Numbered from the stretch's first letter, positions 1 to 8,031 are shown. The stretch: DNA of 64,000 bases from Streptomyces sp. GESEQ-4 (GCF_017948455.1 NZ_JAFFSU010000002.1:124001-188000); one strand, 5' to 3'. The notes: a model not told the origin generated them from the letters alone. Made by a program: numbers and translations.

Positions 1-390
1 GGCGGCCCAGTCCTCCTCCGTCTGCATCGGCGTCACGGTGAACACCTGGCGCACCGCGTGCGCGACGGAACTCAGGTTGCTGACGGAACGCAGGCTCTCC
101 TCGGCCTCGTACACGCCGAGTTCGGCGCTGAGCCGCTCGCGCAGCAGGCGCGCGCACCGGCGCTCGATGTCACTGTCCGCGCCGGGCAGGCGCTCCGACT
201 CGTCCAGCCGGGCCAGCGTGCGGCGCGCCAGCTCGGCGAGCGCCTCCTGGCCGGCGGGCGAGGTGTCGGGCAGCCTGCTCGAACTCTCCTTCACGCCGAG
301 GAAGGTGCCGGTGATCGGGTCGAGGGCGATGAGCTCGTCGACGTAGGCGTCGGCGACCTCGCGGGGCAGCGGGCTCTTGGTCTCTGACAT
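1..390 (-). CDS. DUF885 family protein, N-terminal part only
   Basis: The first 130 codons of a gene that runs off the left edge. The ATG at 390 has an AGGA-containing ribosome site upstream. The visible N-terminus (MSETKSPLPREVADAYVDEL, then ALDPITGTFLGVKES) reads like the start of streptomycete DUF885 proteins. These are large, mostly helical cytosolic proteins distantly related to zinc metallopeptidases. The metal-binding part would lie outside the window, so no activity can be inferred here. It is transcribed in the same direction as the Lrp regulator just upstream (stop 423), with a 32-bp gap. Family call is from recall of sequence and is fairly secure; function is unknown. Confidence 0.75.
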   Translation of the reverse strand, partial: MSETKSPLPREVADAYVDELIALDPITGTFLGVKESSSRLPDTSPAGQEALAELARRTLARLDESERLPGADSDIERRCARLLRERLSAELGVYEAEESLRSVSNLSSVAHAVRQVFTVTPMQTEEDWAA

Positions 391-422
391 GCGGACATCC
401 TCGTACGAGGGGACGCCCCCCG

Positions 423-914
423 TCACGTGGATTGGGCCGGGGGAGAGGGCGGCAGCAGCGGGCCGCAGTCCCACTTCTGGAAGATCAACCGTGTCTCCAC
501 CCGGGCCACTTCCCGGCGGGAGGTGAACTCGTCCAGGACCAGTCGCTGCAGATCCGTCATGTCCGCGACCGCGACATGCACGAGGTAGTCGTCCGGGCCG
601 GTGAGATGGAAGACGGTCAGCGACTCGGGCAGCGCCCGGATGCGCTCCACGAACGGCCCCACCAACTCCCGCCGATGCGGCCTCACCTGAACCGACAGCA
701 ACGCCTCCAGCCCTCGCCCCAGCTTGGCCGGATCCAGCCGCAGCCGATGCCCGAGAATGACGCCCGCGCGGCGCAGCCTGGTCACCCGGTCCAGGCAGGT
801 CGACGGCGCCACGCCGATCTGCGCGGCGAGGTCGCGGTACGTCGTCCGGGCGTCGTTCTGCAGCAGCCGCAGCAGCTGGAGATCCACTGGGTCCAGTACG
901 ACAGATTCGGCCAT
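423..914 (-). CDS. Lrp/AsnC family transcriptional regulator
   Basis: 163 residues, the usual Lrp/AsnC length. An N-terminal winged helix-turn-helix (about 8-55, with LLRLLQNDARTTYRDLAAQI) is followed by a RAM/ACT-like ligand domain (about 70-150, with LTGPDDYLVHVAV). The start is taken at the ATG at 914 (MAESVVLD); an in-frame upstream start at 935 adds seven unconserved residues. It is divergent from the PLP-dependent sulfur amino acid enzyme at 974 with only 59 bp between start codons. This layout matches the mdeR-mdeA arrangement known from Pseudomonas, where an Lrp protein activates methionine gamma-lyase. Control of the neighbour is therefore inferred, not shown. Confidence 0.88.
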   Translation of the reverse strand: MAESVVLDPVDLQLLRLLQNDARTTYRDLAAQIGVAPSTCLDRVTRLRRAGVILGHRLRLDPAKLGRGLEALLSVQVRPHRRELVGPFVERIRALPESLTVFHLTGPDDYLVHVAVADMTDLQRLVLDEFTSRREVARVETRLIFQKWDCGPLLPPSPPAQST

Positions 915-973
915 CGACCGAACGTAACACGGCATTCGGATGCGCTGACCCGGTCGGCGTTCACTCTTCCCTC

Positions 974-2170
974 ATGGACACGCCCACCGCATCGAGAGCC
1001 CTCGCCACCGAGGCCGTGCACGCCGGCCGCGACGACCTCGCCCGCCAGGGCCTGCACGCCCCTCCGATCGACCTGTCCACCACGTATCCCTCGTACGACA
1101 GCCAAGGCGAGGCGGCCCGCATCGACGCCTTCGCCACCACCGGCGCCATACCGGACGGCCCGCCGGTCTACGGACGGCTGGGCAACCCCACCGTCGCCCG
1201 CTTCGAGACCGCCCTGGCCCGCCTCGAAGGCACCGAGTCCGCCGTCGCCTTCGCCAGCGGAATGGCGGCACTGAGCGCGGTGCTTCTCGTACGGGGCTCG
1301 CTCGGCCTGCGCCATGTCGTCGCCGTACGTCCCCTGTACGGCTGCAGCGACCATCTGCTCACCGCCGGTCTGCTGGGCTCGGAGGTGACCTGGACCGACC
1401 CGGCCGGGATCGGGGCGGCGCTGCGCCCGGACACGGGACTGGTCATGGTCGAGTCCCCGGCGAACCCCACGCTGGCCGAAATCGATCTGCGCGCCGTCGC
1501 CCACGCCTGCGGCTCCGTACCGCTTCTCGCCGACAACACCTTCGCCACACCGGTGCTGCAACGCCCCGCCGAACACGGCGCCCGGCTCGTCCTGCACAGC
1601 GCCACCAAGTACCTCGGCGGGCACGGTGACGTGATGGCGGGCGTGGTCGCCTGCGACGAGGAGTTCGCCGGACAACTGCGGCAGGTCCGCTTCGCGACGG
1701 GCGGCGTGCTGCACCCGCTGGCCGGCTACCTGCTGCTACGCGGCCTCGCGACACTGCCGGTGCGCGTCCGCGCGGCATCCGCGAACGCCGCCGAACTCGC
1801 CCACCGCCTCGCCGCCGACCCGCGCGTGGCCCGCGTCCACTACCCACGCATCGGCGGCGCCATGATCGCCTTCGAGGTCCACGGCGACCCCCACCAGGTC
1901 ATCGCCGACGTCCGCCTGATCACCCCCGCCGTGAGCCTGGGCAGCGTAGACACCCTCATCCAGCACCCGGCATCCATCAGCCACCGCATAGTGGAAGCGA
2001 CGGACCGAAAGGACGCCGGGGTGAGCGACAAACTGCTGCGCTTGTCGGTGGGTTTGGAGGACGTGGAGGACCTGTGGCGAGACATAGACGGCGCGCTGGG
2101 GCGCCCCTTTAGGGGCGCGGGGAACTGCGCGACAAGCCACAACGAGCCTGCAGCCGCCAGCGCCCCTTAA
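974..2170 (+). CDS. PLP-dependent trans-sulfuration enzyme, methionine gamma-lyase-like
   Basis: Member of the Cys/Met metabolism PLP family (fold type I), which cleaves or forms C-S bonds in methionine and homocysteine-type substrates. The PLP lysine motif is clear (LHSATKYLGGHGDVMAG, Lys near residue 212). The active-site loop reads PLYGCSDHL: a cysteine after YG is the hallmark of methionine gamma-lyase (Cys116 of the Pseudomonas enzyme), where cystathionine gamma-lyases and synthases have glycine. Divergent from an Lrp regulator. The last about 25 residues (GRPFRGAGNCATS onward) are translated from an interspersed hairpin repeat and are unlikely to be ancestral. Alternatives are O-acetylhomoserine sulfhydrylase or cystathionine gamma-lyase. 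Confidence 0.82.
   Translation: MDTPTASRALATEAVHAGRDDLARQGLHAPPIDLSTTYPSYDSQGEAARIDAFATTGAIPDGPPVYGRLGNPTVARFETALARLEGTESAVAFASGMAALSAVLLVRGSLGLRHVVAVRPLYGCSDHLLTAGLLGSEVTWTDPAGIGAALRPDTGLVMVESPANPTLAEIDLRAVAHACGSVPLLADNTFATPVLQRPAEHGARLVLHSATKYLGGHGDVMAGVVACDEEFAGQLRQVRFATGGVLHPLAGYLLLRGLATLPVRVRAASANAAELAHRLAADPRVARVHYPRIGGAMIAFEVHGDPHQVIADVRLITPAVSLGSVDTLIQHPASISHRIVEATDRKDAGVSDKLLRLSVGLEDVEDLWRDIDGALGRPFRGAGNCATSHNEPAAASAP
2099..2145 (+). repeat. Interspersed hairpin repeat, copy A
   Basis: An 8-bp perfect stem (GCGCCCCT, then TT, then AGGGGCGC, 2101-2118) followed by the conserved tail GGGGAACTGCGCGACAAGCC. The same element recurs at 11824, 36494, 59100 and 61739. Here it overlaps the 3' end of the PLP enzyme gene and gives it a foreign C-terminal tail. 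It also lies between two convergent genes, so its hairpin may act as their terminator. Confidence 0.85.
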
Positions 2171-2183
2171 GACCCTAAGGCGA

Positions 2184-3449
2184 CTAGGCCCTCGTCACCC
2201 CCACCGTGCCCTCTGCCGCTCCCAGCGGAGAATCCAGCCGAGCCGTGATCACCAGAGTCCCCTCCTCGATCTGATAGTCGAGGGGCAGCCCCAGACCACG
2301 CATCGCAGCAACCATTCCGGTGTTGGACGACTGCGTCACCGCGTACACGTTCTCGCAGCCCGCCTCGACCGCCATCGCGACCAGTCTGCGGAGCAACCCC
2401 CCGCCGATACCCCGCCCCTGCCACTCGTCCTCGACCAGCAGCGCGACCTCCGTCTCGTCCCCGTCCCACAGCAGATGCCCGAGCCCCACAATGCGCCCGG
2501 ACGCGGTCTGCACCGCGAGGGTGCGGCCGAAGCGCGGGCTCAGCAGATGGTGCAGGTAACGATGCGCGTCAGCGACAGGCCCGTGGTACCGCAGGGACAG
2601 CGTCCGCGCCGAGCACCGCTCGTGCATCGCCGTCGCCGCCTCCAGATCGTCCGTGCCGGCGCGGCGGACGGTGATCGCGTTGCCCTCGGGGAGCGTGAGG
2701 ACGTCCTGGCCACGCGGAACGCGCGGGCCGAGCCGGGCGTCCAGCTCCACCAGCGCCCGCGCCCGGGCGAACTCGGTCGGGGTGAACGGCAGATACGGCC
2801 GCTCCACGGTGATCACTCCGCCTTCCGGTGCCCGCAGCCGCATCACGGTGTCCTCCAACGCCCCTTCCACCGGGACCCCTTCAGGCGCCCGGCCGCCGCC
2901 GGGCGGGGTGGCGGGGAGTGAGCGGATGGTGCAGCGGCCCAGCAACTGGCGCAGCGCGAGCGGGAGTTCCGCCGCGTCCAGGGCGGTGCGGGTGGCGAGG
3001 CCGAGCACCCGGGTCGGCGCGTCGACGAGGTCGTGGGCGTCGGCCCGCTCGATCCACGTGCCGGTACCCCCGGCCTGGTCGATCGCCCGCGTGATGTCGT
3101 CCGCCGCGAGCTCACCGGGAGCCCGCAGCAGGAACTCGTCCACCGTGCCTTCGGCCAGCGGATGCGTCTGGAGGCTGAGGATGTCGACCTGCTGCCCGGC
3201 GAGGGCGATGCACAGCGCGGCCAGGGACCCCGGTTCGTCCTTCACCGTCGTCCGCATCCGCCACAGGGCACGCTCCCGGACCCCGGCCTGCTCCGTGGGG
3301 AGCGGCCGGGTGCTCGTATCAGTCGTCGGCGGGGCGTGACCGTGGCGTCGTGTCCACCATGTGTGGAACGCCGCCATGATGTCCCGCCGCCAGTGGTGCA
3401 CCGTACGACCGTGCTGCGCACGCGTCACATCAGATATGTCTCGACTCAT
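2184..3449 (-). CDS. ACT domain / GNAT acetyltransferase fusion
   Basis: 421 residues if started at 3449. An ACT-like regulatory domain (about 60-140: MRTTVKDEPGSLAALCIALA, then VDILSLQTHP) precedes a linker and a GNAT acetyltransferase domain (about 265-400). The GNAT part has the acetyl-CoA loop DEWQGRGIGGGLLRRL. ACT domains bind amino acids, so this looks like an amino-acid-controlled acetyltransferase, in line with known actinobacterial protein lysine acetyltransferases that carry regulatory domains. The true start is uncertain: Met25 (MAAFHTWW, near 3377) is an alternative and no strong ribosome site precedes 3449. It is convergent with the PLP enzyme. The substrate cannot be read from sequence. 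Confidence 0.8.
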   Translation of the reverse strand: MSRDISDVTRAQHGRTVHHWRRDIMAAFHTWWTRRHGHAPPTTDTSTRPLPTEQAGVRERALWRMRTTVKDEPGSLAALCIALAGQQVDILSLQTHPLAEGTVDEFLLRAPGELAADDITRAIDQAGGTGTWIERADAHDLVDAPTRVLGLATRTALDAAELPLALRQLLGRCTIRSLPATPPGGGRAPEGVPVEGALEDTVMRLRAPEGGVITVERPYLPFTPTEFARARALVELDARLGPRVPRGQDVLTLPEGNAITVRRAGTDDLEAATAMHERCSARTLSLRYHGPVADAHRYLHHLLSPRFGRTLAVQTASGRIVGLGHLLWDGDETEVALLVEDEWQGRGIGGGLLRRLVAMAVEAGCENVYAVTQSSNTGMVAAMRGLGLPLDYQIEEGTLVITARLDSPLGAAEGTVGVTRA

Positions 3450-3537
3450 GCAGCCACTGTGAAGGAAAGGTGTTGCGTGATCACGAACGCACTGTGACTG
3501 ACGGGTAAAGCAGCCGTCTGTCGCTTTTGTGAAACGT

Positions 3538-3578
3538 CAGTGCCGCGCACCAGGGGATGACGCCGGTACGCGGCACTG
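3538..3578 (-). terminator. Hairpin terminator after phoD
   Basis: A perfect 10-bp inverted repeat, CAGTGCCGCG (3538-3547) and CGCGGCACTG (3569-3578), lies 18 bp after the phoD stop codon. There is no clear U-tract, which is common for streptomycete terminators. Confidence 0.7.
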
Positions 3579-3595
3579 ATACGAGGTTACGGGAC

Positions 3596-5170
3596 CTACT
3601 GGCCGACGCGTCCCGGCTGCAGCACCTGCGTGAAGAGCACCGTGCCGTCCGACTCGCGCAGCCGCACCGTCAGTTCCCCGCTGTGGCCGTCGATGTCGAC
3701 CTCGCCGAAGAACTGGTAGCCGCCGGCCGGGGAGACGTTCGCGGTGGTCGGCGCCTTGAGGAACACCCGGTCCGGACCGAAGGTGTTGTCGAGCGTGTTC
3801 GCGGGGAAGGCACCGGCGTTGAGCGGGCCCGAGACGAACTCCCAGAACGGCTCGAAGTCGGTGAACGCGGCCCGGGACGGCAGGTAGTGCTGGGCCGAGG
3901 TGTAGTGCACATCGGCGGTCAGCCACACCGTGCCCGTGATCCGGCGGTGCTTGATGAACCGCAGCAGCTCGGCGATCTGCAGCTCACGCCCGAGCGGCGC
4001 GCCGGGGTCACCCTGCGCGACCGCCTCGATGTTGGGCTTGCCGTCGCCGGTGTCCGGTACGACGAGGCCGAGCGGCATGTCGGAGGCGATCACCTTCCAC
4101 ACCGCCCGGGATCGGGACAGCTCGCGCTTGAGCCACTCCAGTTGCTCGCTGCCCAGGATGCCCACCGGGTCGGTGGTCTGGGTGTCCGGCGAGTTGGCGT
4201 TGCGGTAGGTGCGCATGTCCAGGACGAAGACGTCGAGCAGCGGGCCGTGGTGCTGGACCCGGTAGACCCGGCCGTCGGGGCGGCGCAGCGTCGAGATCGG
4301 GTAGTACTCCGAGAACGCCTGCCGGGCGCGCTCGGCGAGCACGTCGACGTTCTTCTCGGTGTACCGGGTGTCGGTGAGGATCTCGCCCGGGTACCAGTTG
4401 TTGGTGACCTCGTGGTCGTCCCACTGGATGATGGAGGGGACCTGGGCGTTGAAGGCCCGCAGGTTCTCGTCCAGCAGGTTGTAGCGGAAGTTGCCGCGGA
4501 ACTCCGCCAGCGTCTCGGCGACCTTGGACTTCTCCTCGGTGGTGATGTTCCGCCAGGTGCTGCCGTCGGGCAGGGCCACGGTCTCGGCGATCGGGCCGTC
4601 GGCGTAGATGTTGTCACCGCTGCAGATGAAGAAGTCGGGGTCGAGCTTCGCCATCGCGTCGTAGATCCGGTAGCCCCCGAACTCCTGGTTGATGCCCCAG
4701 CCCTGCCCTGCCAGGTCGCCGGACCAGACGAACCGCACGCCGTCGCGCCGCTTGCCGGACGCCGTACGGAAGGTGCCGGTGACCGGCTCGCCGGTGCGGC
4801 GCGGGTCGTCGGGGTCGGCCAGCAGGACGCGGTAGTGGATCTGCTCGCCGGAGGGGAGTCCGCGCAGCCGGGTCGTGCCGGTGAAGTCGGTGCCGGCGCC
4901 GAGCAGTGGGCCGTGCCATCGGCGCGGGTTGCGGAACGACTCGGTCGCCGACGTCTCGACGATCATCCGGGCGGGACGGTCGGAACGCACCCACACCAGA
5001 CCGGAGTCGCAGGTCACGTCTCCCGTCTGTACGCCCCAGCCGGCCTTGGGACGCCCGGACAGCGCGAGGGCCGGTGCCGCGCCCAGCGCGGGCGGCAGGG
5101 TCAGGGCCGCCGACGCGGCGAGGGAGCCGCGCAGGACGCTGCGACGGCCGGGGAAGGGACGGTGCGACAT
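3596..5170 (-). CDS. phoD: Secreted alkaline phosphatase, PhoD family
   Basis: 524 residues, a Tat-exported calcium/iron-dependent phosphodiesterase/alkaline phosphatase used to scavenge phosphate. The signal peptide has a twin-arginine motif (GRRSVLRG, then a hydrophobic run ending ALGAAPALA). The N-terminal fibronectin-like PhoD_N domain (about 45-150) is followed by the metallophosphatase domain with SGDNIYADGP and the family signature QWDDHEVTNNW. The ATG at 5170 is preferred because GGAGG sits eight bases upstream; the open frame extends to 5215. A candidate PHO box lies upstream and a hairpin terminator downstream, so it is probably a single-gene, phosphate-controlled transcript. Confidence 0.93.
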   Translation of the reverse strand: MSHRPFPGRRSVLRGSLAASAALTLPPALGAAPALALSGRPKAGWGVQTGDVTCDSGLVWVRSDRPARMIVETSATESFRNPRRWHGPLLGAGTDFTGTTRLRGLPSGEQIHYRVLLADPDDPRRTGEPVTGTFRTASGKRRDGVRFVWSGDLAGQGWGINQEFGGYRIYDAMAKLDPDFFICSGDNIYADGPIAETVALPDGSTWRNITTEEKSKVAETLAEFRGNFRYNLLDENLRAFNAQVPSIIQWDDHEVTNNWYPGEILTDTRYTEKNVDVLAERARQAFSEYYPISTLRRPDGRVYRVQHHGPLLDVFVLDMRTYRNANSPDTQTTDPVGILGSEQLEWLKRELSRSRAVWKVIASDMPLGLVVPDTGDGKPNIEAVAQGDPGAPLGRELQIAELLRFIKHRRITGTVWLTADVHYTSAQHYLPSRAAFTDFEPFWEFVSGPLNAGAFPANTLDNTFGPDRVFLKAPTTANVSPAGGYQFFGEVDIDGHSGELTVRLRESDGTVLFTQVLQPGRVGQ

Positions 5171-5234
5171 GGATGCGCCTCCGGGACGGGATCCGGTCAG
5201 TGTGCGATGCCACAACTACTGGTGCGCCGCTGCG

Positions 5235-5256
5235 CACACGCAAACCACAAGTGAAC
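5235..5256 (-). promoter_or_regulatory. Candidate PHO box (PhoP site) for phoD
   Basis: On the minus strand two adjacent 11-nt units read GTTCACTTGTG and GTTTGCGTGTG. PhoP sites in Streptomyces are tandem 11-nt direct repeats with a conserved GTTCA start. The first unit fits well, the second less so. The site lies about 65 bp upstream of the phoD start, a sensible place for activation. Confidence 0.5.
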
Positions 5257-5311
5257 AACCGACCGCGGGAACAAGGGAACCGGCTGGTCGCTCATGCGGG
5301 GCGCACCCTTG

Positions 5312-6793
5312 TCAGCCCCTGACGGCCTCTGCCATCAGCCGTACGCCCGCCCGGATCCGCGCCGGGGACAGGTGGGCGTAGCCCAGCACCAGCCGTACGT
5401 CCTCGCCGGCGCCGATGTCCGCCATCTCGTGTGCGTAATCCCTCAGCGGGCGCACGGTGACACCGGCGTCGGCTACGCGCGCGAGGAAGTGCTTCTCGGG
5501 CCCGTACCGGCGCGGGAGGGTGGCGATGACGTGCAGGCCCGCCGCGATCCCGGACACCGCCGAGCCGGGGAAGTGGTCCTCCAGAGCGGCCACCAGCGTG
5601 TCGCGCCGCTCGCGGTACGCGCGTTGGCAGCGGCGCAGCTGACGGTCGTAGTCGCCGCGCTCCACGAACCGGGCGAACAGCGCCTGGTCGAGGGTGGGAT
5701 GACCGAGATCCATGGTGCGCTTGCGCTCGATCACCTCATCGGCGAGCGCCTCCGGTACGAGCAGCCAGCCGAGGCGGAGCCCCGGTGCGAGGGACTTGCT
5801 GACCGACCCCGCGTAGGCGACGCGTTCCGGATCGAGTCCTTGGAGCGCGCCGACGGGAGCGCGGTCGTAGCGGAAGTCGCCGTCGTAGTCGTCCTCCAGG
5901 ACGAAGCCGTCCACGGACCGTGCCCAGTCGAGCAGTTCGGCCCGGCGGCGTGCGGAGTAGGCGATCCCGGTGGGGAACTGGTGCGCCGGCGTCACCACGA
6001 CCGACCGTACGCCCGAGTCCCGCAGTGGGCCGATGGCCAGGCCTTCGTCGTCCAGTGGCACCGGAACGGTGGTGACGCCGGCCGCGGCGTACAGGGCGTC
6101 GTGCTGCGGGCTGCCCGGGTTCTCGACGGCGACGGATGTCATCCCGCGCGCGTGCAGCGCGAATCCGAGCAGAGTCGTCGCCTGGGCCACGCCGGAGACG
6201 ACCAGGATGCGTTCCGGGTCCGCGACCACGCCGCGGCGGCGGGCGAGCAGTTCGGCCAGCGCCGTACGCAGCCGGGGCAGGCCGCGCGGATCGGGATAGC
6301 CGAGGTCGTGGTGCGGCAGCTCGGCCAGCACACCGCGCTGCGCCGCCGCCCACGCGGCACGCGGGAACAGCGACAGGTCCGGCGTCCCGGGCACGAAGTC
6401 GGCCCGGGCGCCCGGCGGGCGGGGAGCGAGGTCACGCGCGCGTGGCCGCGCCGCCCGTACGGCACCGCCCACCCAGGTCCCCGCACCCCGCCCGCTGCGC
6501 AGATAGCCCTCCGCGGTCAGCTGCTCGTACGCCTCCGTGATCAGCCCGCGCGACACGCCGAGGTCGGCGGCCAGATCACGGCTCGACGGCAGCCGGGTCC
6601 CCGGCGCGAGCCGGCCCGCCCGCACCGCCTCCCGCAGCGCCGCCTGCAACGAACGCCCACGCGCGCGTGCCGGCGCGGAAGCGGCCGGCAGGAGCAGCTC
6701 CCAGGCCGGGGAACCCGGACCGGCGCCCGAGGGCGGCGCCTCGCCCTTGGCCTCAGCCGGCTCCGCGCCCCGATTGGTCTCCGATGGCCTCAT
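5312..6793 (-). CDS. MocR/PdxR-type regulator (GntR HTH + aminotransferase domain)
   Basis: 493 residues. A GntR winged helix (about 48-120; TRLPSSRDLAADLGVSRGLI) is joined to a class I aminotransferase-like domain (about 130-490). The PLP lysine context is kept (YAGSVSKSLAPGLRLGW). MocR proteins use PLP or a PLP-amino acid adduct as effector and often control vitamin B6, GABA or efflux genes. It is divergent from the EamA exporter gene with about 47 bp between starts, so the exporter is the likely target along with its own gene. The start at 6793 is the first ATG in frame. Confidence 0.9.
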   Translation of the reverse strand: MRPSETNRGAEPAEAKGEAPPSGAGPGSPAWELLLPAASAPARARGRSLQAALREAVRAGRLAPGTRLPSSRDLAADLGVSRGLITEAYEQLTAEGYLRSGRGAGTWVGGAVRAARPRARDLAPRPPGARADFVPGTPDLSLFPRAAWAAAQRGVLAELPHHDLGYPDPRGLPRLRTALAELLARRRGVVADPERILVVSGVAQATTLLGFALHARGMTSVAVENPGSPQHDALYAAAGVTTVPVPLDDEGLAIGPLRDSGVRSVVVTPAHQFPTGIAYSARRRAELLDWARSVDGFVLEDDYDGDFRYDRAPVGALQGLDPERVAYAGSVSKSLAPGLRLGWLLVPEALADEVIERKRTMDLGHPTLDQALFARFVERGDYDRQLRRCQRAYRERRDTLVAALEDHFPGSAVSGIAAGLHVIATLPRRYGPEKHFLARVADAGVTVRPLRDYAHEMADIGAGEDVRLVLGYAHLSPARIRAGVRLMAEAVRG

Positions 6794-6794
6794 G

Positions 6795-6816
6795 AAAGTG
6801 GACCTTAAACCGGACC
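6795..6816. promoter_or_regulatory. Candidate MocR/PdxR operator
   Basis: AAAGTGGACCTTA (6795-6807) followed by AACCGGACC gives two GGACC units 13 bp apart. The first unit resembles the PdxR motif reported in Corynebacterium (AAAGTGG then W, CTA). It abuts the mocR start codon and lies just upstream of a TAGCGT-like -10 for the EamA gene, so one site could control both. Confidence 0.5.
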
Positions 6817-6840
6817 GCCGCGGTTCCTAGCGTCGTGTCC

Positions 6841-8031
6841 ATGAACGCCACCACCACGCGGGGAGCCCTGCTCGCCGCGCTCGCCTGTGTCCTCGTCGGA
6901 GGGTCCTTCACCGCCAACAGCGTCCTCGGTGAATACCCGTACGCCGGCGGCCAGTTCCTCCGCTACGGCCTCGCCTTCCTGCTGCTCGTCCCGCTGGCCG
7001 GCCGGGACGCCACGGCCCGGCTGCGGACGCTCACGCCCCGCCTCTGGGCCCGCCTCGCGCTGCTCGCGGGCGTGGGCATGGTCGGCTTCAACCTGGCGGT
7101 CCTCGCGGCGGAGCGCACCGCCGAACCGGCCGTTCCGGGTGTCTTCGTCGGCTGCGCGCCCGTGATGGTGGCGGTCCTCGTCCCCCTCCTGGACGGACGC
7201 CGACCCCAACGTGTCGTCCTGTACGGCGCGTTGCTCGTCGCCGTCGGCGCCTTCACGGTCCAGGGCTGGGGACGTACGGACGGCGCCGGCATCGCGTTCT
7301 CGGTGTGCGCGCTCGCCGGTGAGGTCGGGTTCGCGGTGCTCGCCGTGCCCGTACTGCGGCCCCTGGGCCCGCGGCTGCTGTCCGCCACGGTGTGCGGCGT
7401 CGCCGCGCTCGAGTCCCTGGCGGCCGGGCTCCTGCTGGACGGCGGCGCATGGCTGCGGCGACCCGACGGCACGGAGGCCGCCGCGCTGCTGTGGCAGGCG
7501 GCGATCGTCACCGTCATCGGATTCGTGTGCTGGTACATGGGCATGCAGCGGATCGGCGCGGAGCGCGCCACGCTGTTCTCCGGCCTGATCCCGGTCGCGG
7601 CGGCCGCCACCGCGCCCCTTGTCGGAACGGGCTCCTACGGGCCCGCGCAGGCCGTCGGCAGTGCCCTCGTCGGCGCCGGAGTCGCCCTCGGATCGGGCGC
7701 GTTGGCCCGGCGGCGGTCAGCGACTGCCGTCTCGGCGACCGCCGTCTCAGCGGCTGCCGTCGAGGATCACGCGGGCGACCAGCGCCGGGTCGTCGTTCAT
7801 GGGGACGTGACCGCAGCCGGGCAGCCGCACCAGCCGGGCCCGCGGAATGATCTGCTTGGCCCGGACCCCCTGCCGGCGCACCAGGAGCCGGTCCCTGGAG
7901 CCCCAGGCCACGGTGACCGGGATGCCCTGGATGTCGTCGGTCCACTGGACGTCGGAGCCGGCCCGGAGCGTCTCGGAGAAGGCCGAGGCGTTCACCAGCG
8001 CGAGGGTCTCGGCGACCACGGCCTCGGGTGA
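6841..8031 (+). CDS. EamA/DMT family transporter with abnormal 3' end
   Basis: A drug/metabolite-type exporter with about ten hydrophobic segments and two EamA repeats, ending naturally near residue 293 (GSALVGAGVALGSGALARRR). EamA proteins export amino acids or similar metabolites. The ATG at 6841 follows a TAGCGT-like -10 by only seven bases, which suggests a leaderless message; an in-frame GTG at 6835 also exists. No stop follows the last membrane helix. The frame runs about 270 bp further, antisense to the convergent hydrolase gene, through three 15-bp tandem repeats. The C-terminal about 100 residues are therefore probably not ancestral, and repeat expansion or a frameshift may have removed the original stop. 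Confidence 0.75.
   Translation: MNATTTRGALLAALACVLVGGSFTANSVLGEYPYAGGQFLRYGLAFLLLVPLAGRDATARLRTLTPRLWARLALLAGVGMVGFNLAVLAAERTAEPAVPGVFVGCAPVMVAVLVPLLDGRRPQRVVLYGALLVAVGAFTVQGWGRTDGAGIAFSVCALAGEVGFAVLAVPVLRPLGPRLLSATVCGVAALESLAAGLLLDGGAWLRRPDGTEAAALLWQAAIVTVIGFVCWYMGMQRIGAERATLFSGLIPVAAAATAPLVGTGSYGPAQAVGSALVGAGVALGSGALARRRSATAVSATAVSAAAVEDHAGDQRRVVVHGDVTAAGQPHQPGPRNDLLGPDPLPAHQEPVPGAPGHGDRDALDVVGPLDVGAGPERLGEGRGVHQREGLGDHGLG
7717..7761. repeat. Three tandem 15-bp repeats at a convergent gene junction
   Basis: TCAGCGACTGCCGTC, TCGGCGACCGCCGTC and TCAGCGGCTGCCGTC lie head to tail. On the plus strand they encode SATAV-SATAV-SAAAV in the EamA frame. On the minus strand each unit copies the last codons of the hydrolase (DGSR); copies one and three include an in-frame stop. 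The array probably grew by slippage or unequal exchange. Confidence 0.85.

Noticed and set aside
3466..3498. Plus-strand GAAGGAAAGG followed by GTG and a six-codon frame (VITNAL)
   Set aside because: Looks like a leader peptide, but no plus-strand gene follows; the next genes are on the minus strand.
3557..5254. 565-codon plus-strand open frame opposite phoD
   Set aside because: Arg/Gly/Val-rich mirror of a real gene, with no domain; typical high-GC antisense frame.
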